Assembly: GCF_003987395.1 (NCBI RefSeq)
Contig: NZ_PIPT01000005.1
Span: forward strand, 1-64,000
Origin: Pseudidiomarina aquimaris
GTDB taxonomy: Bacteria; Pseudomonadota; Gammaproteobacteria; Enterobacterales; Alteromonadaceae
Direction: 5' to 3'
Length of the DNA: 64,000 nt
In this document: positions 9,957-18,556 of the stretch, in pieces
Position numbering within the stretch: position 1 is the stretch's first letter
Layout of the letters: every line of letters begins with the position of its first letter
Translations under genes and position numbers: made by a program
The notes under the pieces: model-generated
Seen by the model: the letters and a program-made list of their open reading frames with translations, nothing else
Told to the model about the DNA's origin: nothing
The model's database searches: none

Positions 9957-10223
9957 ATGGCTTTCAAAAGCGAAGAACTCGCAAAAGCCTACTGGCGCGA
10001 GAATATTGGACTGGTACTCAAGCTACTAGCAGTCTGGTTTCTGGTGTCGTATGGGTTTGGCATTATCTTGGTGGACTGGCTCAATCAGTTTACCTTTTTC
10101 GGCTTTAAGTTGGGCTTTTGGTTTGCCCAGCAAGGCTCCATTATCACGTTCGTCATTCTGATCTTCATTTATGTGAAGCGCATGGCGGCACTTGATAATA
10201 AATACGAAGTTCACGAAGACTAA
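9957..10223 (+). CDS. DUF4212 protein, small subunit of sodium:solute symporter
   Basis: 88 residues with two membrane helices (about 20-43 and 57-80) separated by a short loop, and the family's conserved N-terminus with a YWREN segment. DUF4212 proteins are small partners of the SSF symporter encoded just downstream, here 11 bp away. A strong GGAGG lies 7 nt before the ATG. The pair is a known target class of CrbS/CrbR regulation, and crbS is divergent from it. Confidence 0.9.
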   Translation: MAFKSEELAKAYWRENIGLVLKLLAVWFLVSYGFGIILVDWLNQFTFFGFKLGFWFAQQGSIITFVILIFIYVKRMAALDNKYEVHED

Positions 10224-10234
10224 GGGGCCGCAGC

Positions 10235-11950
10235 ATGGATATTCAAACTCTCACGTTTATCATTGTTGGCCTCACTTTCGCCCTCTACATTGCTATCGCA
10301 ATCTGGTCACGGGCGGGTTCAACCAATGACTTCTATGTCGCCAGTGGCGGCGTGCACCCTGTTATGAATGGTATGGCGACGGCCGCTGACTGGATGTCTG
10401 CTGCATCGTTTATCTCAATGGCGGGGATTATCTCGTTTGCCGGCTACGACGGTAGTGTTTACTTGATGGGCTGGACCGGTGGTTATGTATTGCTGGCGCT
10501 CTGTTTGGCTCCTTATTTACGTAAGTTCGGTAAGTTTACCGTGCCAGACTTTATCGGTGACCGTTACTACTCACAAACCGCGCGTACCATTGCGGTGATT
10601 TGTGCCATCTTGATCTCGTTTACCTACATTGCCGGCCAAATGCGCGGTGTGGGCGTGGTATTCTCGCGCTTCTTAGAAGTCGAAATTGCCACCGGCGTAT
10701 TCATTGGTGCTGTTATCGTGTTCTTCTACACCGTATTAGGTGGTATGAAGGGGATTACTTACACCCAGGTGGCGCAGTACTGTGTGTTGGCGTTTGCCTA
10801 CTTGGTACCGGCAATCTTCATTTCGATTTACATGACCGGCCACATTCTGCCGCAAACTGGCTTTGGTGCGACCATTGCTGAAGGCGTTGCGGGCGAGGGT
10901 AACTACTTACTTGCACGACTTGATGGCTTGTCTGCCGAACTTGGTTTAGCGGCCTATACCGAAGGCGTGCGCAATAAGATTGACGTGTTTGCGATTACCT
11001 GTGCCTTGATGGTGGGTACCGCAGGTCTGCCGCACGTTATTGTTCGCTTCTTCACCGTACCTAAAGTACGTGATGCGCGTCGTTCAGCGGGTTGGGCGTT
11101 GGTGTTCATCTCAGTGGTTTACTTAACCGCACCGTCAATTGCCGCGTTCGCTAAAGTGAACCTGATCAATACTGTGAATGGTCCTGATTTGACCGGTGTT
11201 GAGTATTCAGAAGCTCCTGACTGGATCAAGAACTGGGAAAAAACCGGGCTGATCTCGTGGGAAGATGAAAATGGCGACGGCAAAATGTTCTACTCGGGTG
11301 ACGAGCGCAACGAAATGACCGTAGACCGCGACATCATGGTACTTGCCAACCCAGAAATTGCTGACCTGCCAGCTTGGGTGGTGGCCTTGGTTGCTGCTGG
11401 TGGTGTTGCCGCAGCGTTGTCGACCTCGGCAGGCTTGCTCTTAGTTATCTCGACCTCGGTATCGCATGACTTGTTGAAGCGAACCTTGGCACCGAACATC
11501 ACCGACCGCCAAGAGCTCATGTGGGCGCGCGTCGCGGCTGCAGTTGCTATCGCACTGTCAACTTGGTTCGGTATTAATCCGCCCGGCTTCGTGGCGCAGG
11601 TGGTGGCCTTTGCCTTCGGCTTAGCCGCAGCAAGCTTCTTCCCTGCGATCATTTTGGGCATTTTCTACAAACGTATGAACAGCACAGGCGCAATCGCTGG
11701 TATGGTTGTTGGTATTGTTTTCACCTTGTCGTACATTATTTACTTCAAGTTTGTGAATCCAGCAGCGAACGTCGAGGCGAACTGGTTGTTCGGTATTTCA
11801 CCAGAGGGTATTGGTACCTTGGGTATGTTGATTAACTTCATCGTGTCTTATGTGGTCCATAAACTCACCGGTGATGCACCGCAAGATACGCAAGATTTGG
11901 TGGAGTCGATTCGTTATCCGAAAGGAGCGGGCGGCGCGTCAAGTCATTAA
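10235..11950 (+). CDS. Sodium:solute symporter (VC_2705/ActP-like subfamily)
   Basis: A 571-residue SLC5/SSF transporter with about 13 membrane helices, related to acetate permease ActP and the VC_2705 subfamily that pairs with DUF4212 proteins. The ASGGVHPVMNGMATAADWMSA stretch near residues 33-53 and GKFTVPDFIGDRYYS near 97-111 are SSF signatures. An acidic loop of about 70 residues near 300-370 (DENGDGKMFYSGDE) separates two membrane segments. Likely substrate is acetate or another short carboxylate with Na+; this is inference from the family and the CrbS neighbour. A terminator follows directly. Confidence 0.92.
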   Translation: MDIQTLTFIIVGLTFALYIAIAIWSRAGSTNDFYVASGGVHPVMNGMATAADWMSAASFISMAGIISFAGYDGSVYLMGWTGGYVLLALCLAPYLRKFGKFTVPDFIGDRYYSQTARTIAVICAILISFTYIAGQMRGVGVVFSRFLEVEIATGVFIGAVIVFFYTVLGGMKGITYTQVAQYCVLAFAYLVPAIFISIYMTGHILPQTGFGATIAEGVAGEGNYLLARLDGLSAELGLAAYTEGVRNKIDVFAITCALMVGTAGLPHVIVRFFTVPKVRDARRSAGWALVFISVVYLTAPSIAAFAKVNLINTVNGPDLTGVEYSEAPDWIKNWEKTGLISWEDENGDGKMFYSGDERNEMTVDRDIMVLANPEIADLPAWVVALVAAGGVAAALSTSAGLLLVISTSVSHDLLKRTLAPNITDRQELMWARVAAAVAIALSTWFGINPPGFVAQVVAFAFGLAAASFFPAIILGIFYKRMNSTGAIAGMVVGIVFTLSYIIYFKFVNPAANVEANWLFGISPEGIGTLGMLINFIVSYVVHKLTGDAPQDTQDLVESIRYPKGAGGASSH

Positions 11951-11956
11951 TTGCAC

Positions 11957-11982
11957 AGCCCGGCCTCGCGCCGGGCTTTTTC
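11957..11982 (+). terminator. Rho-independent terminator after the symporter
   Basis: An 8-bp stem AGCCCGGC/GCCGGGCT with loop CTCGC is followed by TTTTC, 6 bp after the symporter stop codon. Confidence 0.85.
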
Positions 11983-11987
11983 GTTAA

Positions 11988-12074
11988 AGCGTTGTTCGCT
12001 ATTCGCTGTTCGCACGCTCACTGCGTTCGCTTTTTGTTTAGACAAACAACAAACAGCGAATAGCAAACAACGCT
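11988..12074. repeat. Heptamer-based palindromic element A (family 1)
   Basis: Inverted arms of 25 bp (11988-12012 and 12050-12074) match with two differences and are built from 7-bp units such as TTCGCTA and TTCGCTG. The centre holds the module CACGCTCACTGCGTTCGC followed by TTTTTGTTTAGACAAA. The same arms and centre recur at 26541, 38088 and 62648, in either orientation. The element stops 16 nt before the next ATG, and the Shine-Dalgarno AAGGGG lies in that gap. Confidence 0.85.
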
Positions 12075-12090
12075 CTTAAGGGGTTTAACC

Positions 12091-14019
12091 ATGCAGCCGG
12101 ATTTTGCGGAATTGAATCGCTTTTTACTTGATTGTCCGCCCTTTGACCAACTCAGTTCTGAACAACGGCAATGGGCCGCTGGACAAATCAAAGCCGCTTA
12201 CCTAAACGAACACAATGTTGATGAGCTATTTTCGGCGCACAGTCCAGCTCTCTATATTGTGCGTTCAGGCGGTTTTGATTTGCTCGCTCCCGATGGCACG
12301 CTGATTGAGCGCTTGGAGTCGCACGACTTGTTCGGCTTTCCCTCGCTACTGACCGGTCGCGACGTGGTGAACAAGCTCAAGGTAATTGAAGACGGTATCG
12401 TCTACATTTTGAGTGCTGCGACCTTTGACCAGTTACGTCAACACTCCCGTGCTTTTGAGCATTACTTCATCCGCGCGCACGAACAACGCCTGCTCTCACA
12501 ACAGGGGCAGAGGTCAGCCCCTTTTTCGCCCCAAAACGCCCCCTCATCACCCGCCACCCCAGATTTTTCGCGGGCAGAAGGGAGGGCTGCCCTCTCTAAT
12601 GCAAGTGGGGATTCGTTGCAGTGTTTGGTGGGGGAGGTAGTGACGCGGGCGCCGGTGGGGTTGCCGAGTACGGCGACGATTCAGGAGGCGGCGCAGCGGA
12701 TGCGCGACGAGAAAATCTCGTCGGTGCTGGTGGTCGATGAGGGCAAGTTGGTTGGGATTTTGACCGATCGTGATTTGCGGAATCGGGTGGTGGCGCAGGG
12801 ATTGGACTACAACATTCATGTGAATGCGGTGATGACGCAAGCGCCGGCAACGGTGCGCGGGGGGCAGACGTTACTCGATGCGCTGACGTTGATGACGCAA
12901 GAGAATATTCACCATATTCCGGTGCTAGATGATAACGAGCAGCCGCTGGGAATGTTGACGAATACCGATTTGATGCGGCAGCAGAAGAGCGAGCCGGTGA
13001 TGCTGATTAGTGCTTTGAACAAAGCGCCAACGCGTGCAGCATTGGTGCAGGAAGCGCAGCACATTCCAGAATATATGCATCGTTTTGGTTTGCGCTTGAA
13101 CGATGCTGCGGCAGTAGGGCGGCTTCTGGCTAGCTTAACGGATACGATGACACGCAAGCTTATCGATTTCTATGAACGCGAACATGGTGTGGCACCAGCA
13201 GCGTATGTCTGGCTAGCCTTTGGTTCGCAGGGCCGCGAAGACCAGACCTTGAGCTCCGATCAAGACAACGGTCTGCTGTTAGCGAACGAGCTTAACGAGC
13301 AGCAGTTGGCATGGTTTGCGGGGCTTGGTGACTATGTTTGTGAGGGGCTGGCGGAGTGTGGTGTGCCGAAATGTCCAGGCAATATCATGGCGTCAAATCC
13401 GGACTGTCGGCGCACTAAAGCGGGCTGGCTGGAACGCTTTACTTCTTGGACCGAATCGCCGACCCCGAAAGCCCTCATGTACTGCCAGATTTTTTTCGAC
13501 AGTCGCAATGTGCGTGGTAGCAAGCGTCTTTATCAAGCCTATCGCGAGGATGTTGCAAAGCTCGGTAAGTCGGAATTCTTTCTGGGTAATTTGGCGCGCT
13601 TGCAAGCAAACGTGCAGGTTCCTCTGGGACTATTTAATCGTTTTCGTGGCACGGAATCAGGCAAAGACAGTGACCTGATTGATATCAAGCGGCATGGGCT
13701 GGCGCTGATTAACGATATTGTGCGGCTCTACAGTTTGCATGCGGGTCTGACTGAGCCGCGCACGCTCACTCGCTTGCAACTGCTGCAAGACAGTAAGTTA
13801 CTGAACCGCAAAGACAATCAGGCGCTGGCGGAAGCGTGGCAATTTCTCACGCAATTACGCTTGCAGCATCAATTAGCCGTTTGGGGCACGGCGAAACCAA
13901 AGAATGCGCTCGATCCCGATGAGTTGAGCACGTTAACGCGGCGCCAGTTGAAGTCAGCCTTTCGTATTTTGAAAGACTGCCAGCAAGGGGTGAGTCTGAA
14001 GTTCGGGCGTTCCGGCTAA
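12091..14019 (+). CDS. cNMP-binding/CBS/DUF294 nucleotidyltransferase-like signal protein
   Basis: A 642-residue cytoplasmic protein. It has an N-terminal cyclic-nucleotide-binding fold (about 15-125), a CBS pair (about 185-310, with VVDEGKLVGILTDRDLRNR), a DUF294 nucleotidyltransferase-like domain (WLAFGSQGREDQTLSSDQD, near 371-389) and a DUF294 C-terminal helical domain. Members resemble GlnD-type nucleotidyltransferases, but the reaction is unknown. It lies downstream of an acetate-type symporter, beyond a terminator and element A, and overlaps the exonuclease start by one base. The linker at about 140-180 (SAPFSPQNAPSSPATPDF) is low in complexity and its DNA is unusually C-rich, then G-rich, unlike the rest of the gene. 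Confidence 0.88.
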   Translation: MQPDFAELNRFLLDCPPFDQLSSEQRQWAAGQIKAAYLNEHNVDELFSAHSPALYIVRSGGFDLLAPDGTLIERLESHDLFGFPSLLTGRDVVNKLKVIEDGIVYILSAATFDQLRQHSRAFEHYFIRAHEQRLLSQQGQRSAPFSPQNAPSSPATPDFSRAEGRAALSNASGDSLQCLVGEVVTRAPVGLPSTATIQEAAQRMRDEKISSVLVVDEGKLVGILTDRDLRNRVVAQGLDYNIHVNAVMTQAPATVRGGQTLLDALTLMTQENIHHIPVLDDNEQPLGMLTNTDLMRQQKSEPVMLISALNKAPTRAALVQEAQHIPEYMHRFGLRLNDAAAVGRLLASLTDTMTRKLIDFYEREHGVAPAAYVWLAFGSQGREDQTLSSDQDNGLLLANELNEQQLAWFAGLGDYVCEGLAECGVPKCPGNIMASNPDCRRTKAGWLERFTSWTESPTPKALMYCQIFFDSRNVRGSKRLYQAYREDVAKLGKSEFFLGNLARLQANVQVPLGLFNRFRGTESGKDSDLIDIKRHGLALINDIVRLYSLHAGLTEPRTLTRLQLLQDSKLLNRKDNQALAEAWQFLTQLRLQHQLAVWGTAKPKNALDPDELSTLTRRQLKSAFRILKDCQQGVSLKFGRSG

Positions 14020-14648
14020 TGGCGTTCTGGCAACGTTTGCAGACCTATTGGCGACGCCGACAACAGCTGCGGAAGAGTTGGCGCGCACAGCGTTATATTG
14101 CGCTCGACTTGGAAACCAGCGGGCTTGATCCGAAAAGCGACCAAGTGTTGGCCATCGGCTGGGTGACGATCCGTCCGCCTGTGCTTGATTACGCCAGTGG
14201 TCAGTATTTTGTCACGCAGGCACAGCCGGAACTGAAACAGTCGCCGGTGGTGCATGGCTTGGTGCAAAAAGACTTTGCCGCTGCAGAGGCCCCTGAAGAG
14301 GCGCTTAAGCAACTTGCGCATGAACTCGAGGGGGCGGTGCTGGTCTGCCATCACGTGCAATTTGATTGGCAGTTTTTGCAACGCTTTGCGAAAGCGCATG
14401 GGGTGCGACTGCAACCCTTAGCAAAGTATGACACCTTGACCTTTGAGGCGCATCGACTCAAGCAGCAACAGCACCATATTGCTCGCGGGTCATTAACTCT
14501 CAAAGCTTGCCGTGAACGTTTCCGTTTGCCTGAATACACCGCGCATCATGCGTTTTCGGATGCACTTGCCTGCGGTGAATTATTTTTGGCGCAAGCCTAT
14601 CAATATGCTGGCAACGCCGATGCGCCGCTAAAAGAGCTGTTGAAATAA
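14019..14648 (+). CDS. 3'-5' exonuclease, DnaQ/epsilon-like (DEDD family)
   Basis: 209 residues with the DEDD exonuclease motifs: ExoI in IALDLETSGLD (near 29-38), ExoII in CHHVQFDWQFL (near 110-120) and ExoIII in HHAFSDALACGELF (near 175-188). The His in HAFSDA makes it a DEDDh enzyme, like the polymerase III epsilon subunit. It lacks the epsilon C-terminal polymerase-binding tail, so it is probably a stand-alone nuclease. Its ATG overlaps the stop codon of the DUF294 gene (TAATG). This two-gene pairing next to the symporter recurs in related bacteria (family knowledge). Confidence 0.88.
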   Translation: MAFWQRLQTYWRRRQQLRKSWRAQRYIALDLETSGLDPKSDQVLAIGWVTIRPPVLDYASGQYFVTQAQPELKQSPVVHGLVQKDFAAAEAPEEALKQLAHELEGAVLVCHHVQFDWQFLQRFAKAHGVRLQPLAKYDTLTFEAHRLKQQQHHIARGSLTLKACRERFRLPEYTAHHAFSDALACGELFLAQAYQYAGNADAPLKELLK

Positions 14649-14675
14649 AAAACCGCTCCCCGAAATCGGAGAGCG
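14646..14675 (-). terminator. Minus-strand Rho-independent terminator
   Basis: A hairpin with outer stem CCGCTC/GAGCGG is followed on the minus strand by TTTTTT. It can end the lytTR transcript or the small RNA within it. There is no T-run on the plus strand. Confidence 0.75.
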
Positions 14676-14740
14676 GCCAAAACGGAAGGATGGTTTATGC
14701 AACAGTTATCGTGATCCAGGGAGAGTGGATAACTGCACTA
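14646..14740 (-). ncRNA. Small RNA or 3'UTR-derived RNA with an anti-Shine-Dalgarno loop (candidate 1)
   Basis: Read on the minus strand, an 8-bp perfect stem CAGTTATC/GATAACTG (14735-14728 with 14710-14703) displays a 17-nt loop containing TCTCCCTGGATCAC. An unpaired CATCCTTCC follows, then the terminator hairpin. The loop sequence is the exact complement, over 14 nt, of the TonB receptor leader at 23807-23820. CATCCTTCC is the complement of the S8 protease ribosome-binding site at 971-979. No convincing promoter was seen just upstream, so it may be processed from the lytTR mRNA. The 5' end is not known. Confidence 0.4.
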
Positions 14741-14822
14741 ACCGCCTTCAAGGTTACTTCGTCGTGCGCTGTGTAAAACGAATTTGTTACGAACGGAGCA
14801 GTGGTTTGTATAAATGCCGCAC

Positions 14823-15173
14823 TTAGCTGGCTGCATCTAACCCTAAGCTCTGAAAAAAGTCGCGACGGTAAGCATTACCAATGCGAATCTCTTGTCCGTT
14901 CTTCAATTCGACAAGTGAGTAGCGTCCAAGTTCACTGGTGATTTCGTGTAAGTGCTCGATATTTACAATCGCCGAGCGGTGTACGCGAACGAACTGCTCA
15001 GGGTCAAGCCGTTCTTCTAAAGATGAAAGTGTTTCGCGATGCAAAACCATGCCATCAGGTAAATGAATCTCAACGTAGTTGGCGGCGCCTTTGATCCAAA
15101 CAATATCTTCGACGGCGATAAAACGAATGCGGCCAATAGACTTCACAGGGATGTAATTTATTGGAGTTGTCAT
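14823..15173 (-). CDS. Stand-alone LytTR DNA-binding protein
   Basis: 116 residues that are almost entirely a LytTR DNA-binding domain: IRFIAVEDIVWIKGAANYVEIH near 16-37, the typical VRVHRSAIVNIEHL near 62-75 and a final GRYSLVELKNGQEIRIGNAYR. There is no receiver or membrane domain, unlike AlgR/LytR-type regulators, so it must be controlled by another protein, a ligand or its own level. It faces away from the S9 peptidase gene across a 351-bp region holding a heptamer array. The target is unknown. Confidence 0.88.
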   Translation of the reverse strand: MTTPINYIPVKSIGRIRFIAVEDIVWIKGAANYVEIHLPDGMVLHRETLSSLEERLDPEQFVRVHRSAIVNIEHLHEITSELGRYSLVELKNGQEIRIGNAYRRDFFQSLGLDAAS

Positions 15174-15513
<340 letters not shown>

Positions 15514-15524
15514 AGGAACTCACC

Positions 15525-17492
15525 ATGCTTAACCACCGAACCTGTGGCGCGTTGCTTTTCAGCTTAACTAGTTTATTGCTCATCGCACCAAGCCATGGAC
15601 TACAAGCAAATGACACCGAAAGCACTCGAACACTCAATAACGGCAACCTCGTACTGCAGGACATTCCGGAAATTCCCGCACGTATCGGCGAGCAACTGAA
15701 TCGTTTCCAGAACGTGCGCTCGGCAGCATTTCGAAACTTTACCAGTGACGGCGATGCTATTTATATCAGTACTAGGTTTGGTGATGTTGCACAAATCCAT
15801 AAAGTGAGCGAAGCAGGTGGTTATCGGCAGCAACTTACGTTTTTCGAAGAACCGGTGGGTGGCATTAGCCGACAGCCGAACAGCAACACCATGATTTTTG
15901 GTATGGATGCCGGCGGTAACGAGTTTACCCAGCTATTCCTTTTAGACCCTGACAGCGGTGACTATCATATGATCAGTGATGGTGAATCGCGCAATGGGGC
16001 GGTGGTTTGGAATCAGCAAGGCGACAAGATTGCCTATCAAAGCACCCGGCGCGATGGTCGCTCGAACGATATTTGGGTGATGAACCCAACAACACCTGAG
16101 CAGGCGGAATTAGCGCTGGCGGCACCCGACGGCAGTTGGTGGGGCCCGGTGGATTGGCATCCGAATGGTGAGAAGTTACTGGTGGTGCAATACCGCAGCA
16201 TTACCGATGTCAAAATTCACGAACTCGATCTCAACGAAGGTGAACTCAAGCTGCTTGAAGGTAGCGATATTGGCAGTAATGCAAACTTCCCACTGGCGTA
16301 TCGCAAAGATGGTGCGGGTTATTTCTTTACCACCGACCAGTTTTCTGATTTCACCCAATTGGCGTACCGCAATACCAGTACCAACGAAGTACGGGTGGTC
16401 ACGAAAGACATTAATTGGAATGTCGACAACTTTGCCATGAGTGATGACGGCACGAAAGCCGCATTTACCATCAATGAAGAAGGCATGAGTCAGCTGTATC
16501 GTTTCGATCCAATGACATTTGCCTTTGCGCGGGTGGAAGACATGCCGATTGGCGTGGTAGGCGGTTTGACCTTTAGCCCTAATGGCGAGCAGTTGGCGCT
16601 AAGCATCAATACGCCAAAGTCGCCGACCGATGTGTATTTGCTTGATACAAAAGACAAGTTGACTCGCTGGACCTTTAGCGAGGTAGGTGGCCTTAATACT
16701 GAAAATTTCGTAGAGCCAGAATTAGTAAGATTCGAGAGCTTTGATGGTTTGAACGTGCCTGCTTTCGTTTACAAACCCAACAAAGAAGGTCCGCACCCAG
16801 TCATCATTTCAATTCACGGCGGGCCTGAGTCGCAATACCGTCCGTATTTTAGTAGCACGGTGCAACTGTGGTTGCAGGAGCTCGGTGCCGCGGTGATTGC
16901 GCCGAACGTTCGCGGCTCTGCGGGTTACGGTAAAGACTACGTGAGCATGGATAATGGCTTCAAACGCGAAGATTCAGTTAAAGATATCGGCGCATTATTG
17001 GACTGGATTGCCACGCAACCTGATCTCGACCCAGACCGTGTCGCGGTGATAGGCGGCAGCTACGGTGGCTACATGGTACTGGCCAGTTCGGTGCATTTCA
17101 GTGACCGCCTCAAGGCTGCCGTGGACATTGTTGGCATCTCTAACTTTGTCACCTTCTTAACCAACACCGAAAGCTATCGACGTGATTTGCGTCGCGCCGA
17201 GTACGGTGATGAGCGCGACCCAGACATGCGCAAACATTTAGAGGCGATTAGCCCGAACAACCATGTGGACAAAATTAATGTGCCGATGTTTGTGGTACAG
17301 GGTGAGAACGATCCGCGTGTGCCGGTGACTGAAGCTGAGCAGATTGTTGCAGCTTTAAAAGACGCAGGTAAGACAGTTTGGTATATGAATGCACTTAATG
17401 AGGGCCATGGCTACAGCAAGAAAGAGAACCGCGATGTTTATGAACAGGCGACGGTGCTGTTCTTTGAACAGCACTTGTTACCTAAAGGTTAA
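15525..17492 (+). CDS. Secreted S9 family prolyl oligopeptidase-type peptidase
   Basis: 655 residues. A signal peptide (about 1-28) is followed by a beta-propeller of WD40/TolB-like blades (about 60-390), then an alpha/beta hydrolase domain. The triad is Ser512 (GGSYGGYM), Asp596 (GENDPRVP) and His628 (NEGHGY). It is close to acyl-aminoacyl peptidases and dipeptidyl peptidases of S9. Likely role: periplasmic trimming of short peptides. Start: ATG with GAGGA 8 nt upstream, directly after the 18-copy heptamer array. Two further S9 enzymes lie at 18556 and 27796. Confidence 0.93.
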   Translation: MLNHRTCGALLFSLTSLLLIAPSHGLQANDTESTRTLNNGNLVLQDIPEIPARIGEQLNRFQNVRSAAFRNFTSDGDAIYISTRFGDVAQIHKVSEAGGYRQQLTFFEEPVGGISRQPNSNTMIFGMDAGGNEFTQLFLLDPDSGDYHMISDGESRNGAVVWNQQGDKIAYQSTRRDGRSNDIWVMNPTTPEQAELALAAPDGSWWGPVDWHPNGEKLLVVQYRSITDVKIHELDLNEGELKLLEGSDIGSNANFPLAYRKDGAGYFFTTDQFSDFTQLAYRNTSTNEVRVVTKDINWNVDNFAMSDDGTKAAFTINEEGMSQLYRFDPMTFAFARVEDMPIGVVGGLTFSPNGEQLALSINTPKSPTDVYLLDTKDKLTRWTFSEVGGLNTENFVEPELVRFESFDGLNVPAFVYKPNKEGPHPVIISIHGGPESQYRPYFSSTVQLWLQELGAAVIAPNVRGSAGYGKDYVSMDNGFKREDSVKDIGALLDWIATQPDLDPDRVAVIGGSYGGYMVLASSVHFSDRLKAAVDIVGISNFVTFLTNTESYRRDLRRAEYGDERDPDMRKHLEAISPNNHVDKINVPMFVVQGENDPRVPVTEAEQIVAALKDAGKTVWYMNALNEGHGYSKKENRDVYEQATVLFFEQHLLPKG

Positions 17493-17510
17493 CTAGCGCT
17501 GTAACTAAAA

Positions 17511-17535
17511 AGCCCCGCAAAATGTGCGGTGCTTT
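17511..17535. terminator. Probable bidirectional terminator
   Basis: A stem AGC-CCGCA/TGCGG-GCT with one mismatch and a 5-nt loop lies between the S9 peptidase (plus) and the Sel1 gene (minus). It has TTTGA after it on the plus strand and TTTTTAG on the minus strand. The T-tracts are weak. Confidence 0.5.
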
Positions 17536-17608
17536 GATTGAGTGATAAATCGTACAGTTGGTGGGAAAAGCGCTCCACCCTTACGGATGGAGCATGCTGC
17601 TTGGTGTA

Positions 17609-18556
17609 TTAGTTGCCTGCATCCGCAGGAGTCGCCGCATCACCGGCAGCTGTTCCGGTTAGAATGCCCGGCGAGCTGGTTCGGCAAGGTGGATTACTCC
17701 ATTTGGTGCAGGCACGCCCAGGGAGGCGCGAGACGGTAGAGTTGCCATCATAAATACCTAAGGCATCGATGGAGTCGATGGCAACGTCGAGTAAAAAATC
17801 GAGACTTATTTTTTGTCCGGTAACGGAAATACGCTCAACATTTTGCGTATCGGCGGGCGACGGACGACGGGTCGTTTGGTTACTCGCCAGCTGACCATCT
17901 TCTTGTTGTGATTGCTGTAGTTGGGCGAGGTACTCGCCGGCATCACGGTAGTCACGTCGTGCTAAAAAGTCGAGCTGTTCGATGACTTCATCCGCCGGTA
18001 GGGCATGTGGAAATGCCTTATTCAGCGATAGCAAGCTGGCCAAATAGCGCGCCTCGTAATTATTCCGTTCGGCGGCTTCAGTGAGCAATTCCCAAATGAC
18101 GTCCGCTTTTGCCTCTGGAGCATCCACCAACATTTGTTTGGCCAAATCTACCATAGCGATAGGGAGTCCGTGATCGGCTGAACGTTCAAGTAATTCTTGG
18201 GCCTCTTGCAGATCTTGTTCGCCGTAGCGACCGTCGTACAAAATGGCCGACATTTGATACATCGCTTTGGCGTTTCGGTTTTTTATCGCCATCTGGTAAT
18301 AGCGCAGAGCGATGTCGGTATCCACTTCAACGCCTTCACCAAACTCGTACATTGTGCCCAGAATAAACTGCGCTTGTGGACTACCGTTCAGCGCGAGCTT
18401 TTTCAGCTTGGCTATCTTGGCTTGGCATTCTTCGCCTGCGCAGATATCACTCGAGGCTTGTGCGTGAGTAGTTGGCACGGCACTCAAGAGGAGTCCCGTG
18501 GCAAGCACGAGACTACTGCATAACTGCACAGCGCTTTTTACAGCAACGTAAGACAC
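17609..18556 (-). CDS. Secreted Sel1-like repeat protein
   Basis: 315 residues with a signal peptide (about 1-33), then Sel1/TPR-like repeats at about 45-200 (ILGTMYEFGEGVEVDTDIAL and AKAMYQMSAILYDGRYGEQD). The C-terminal third is less ordered and carries two closely spaced Cys (RACTKWSNPPC). It starts with GTG overlapping the TAG stop of the upstream S9 peptidase (TAGTG), so the two are translationally coupled. Sel1 proteins usually mediate protein-protein contacts in the envelope. Partner unknown. Confidence 0.78.
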   Translation of the reverse strand: MSYVAVKSAVQLCSSLVLATGLLLSAVPTTHAQASSDICAGEECQAKIAKLKKLALNGSPQAQFILGTMYEFGEGVEVDTDIALRYYQMAIKNRNAKAMYQMSAILYDGRYGEQDLQEAQELLERSADHGLPIAMVDLAKQMLVDAPEAKADVIWELLTEAAERNNYEARYLASLLSLNKAFPHALPADEVIEQLDFLARRDYRDAGEYLAQLQQSQQEDGQLASNQTTRRPSPADTQNVERISVTGQKISLDFLLDVAIDSIDALGIYDGNSTVSRLPGRACTKWSNPPCRTSSPGILTGTAAGDAATPADAGN

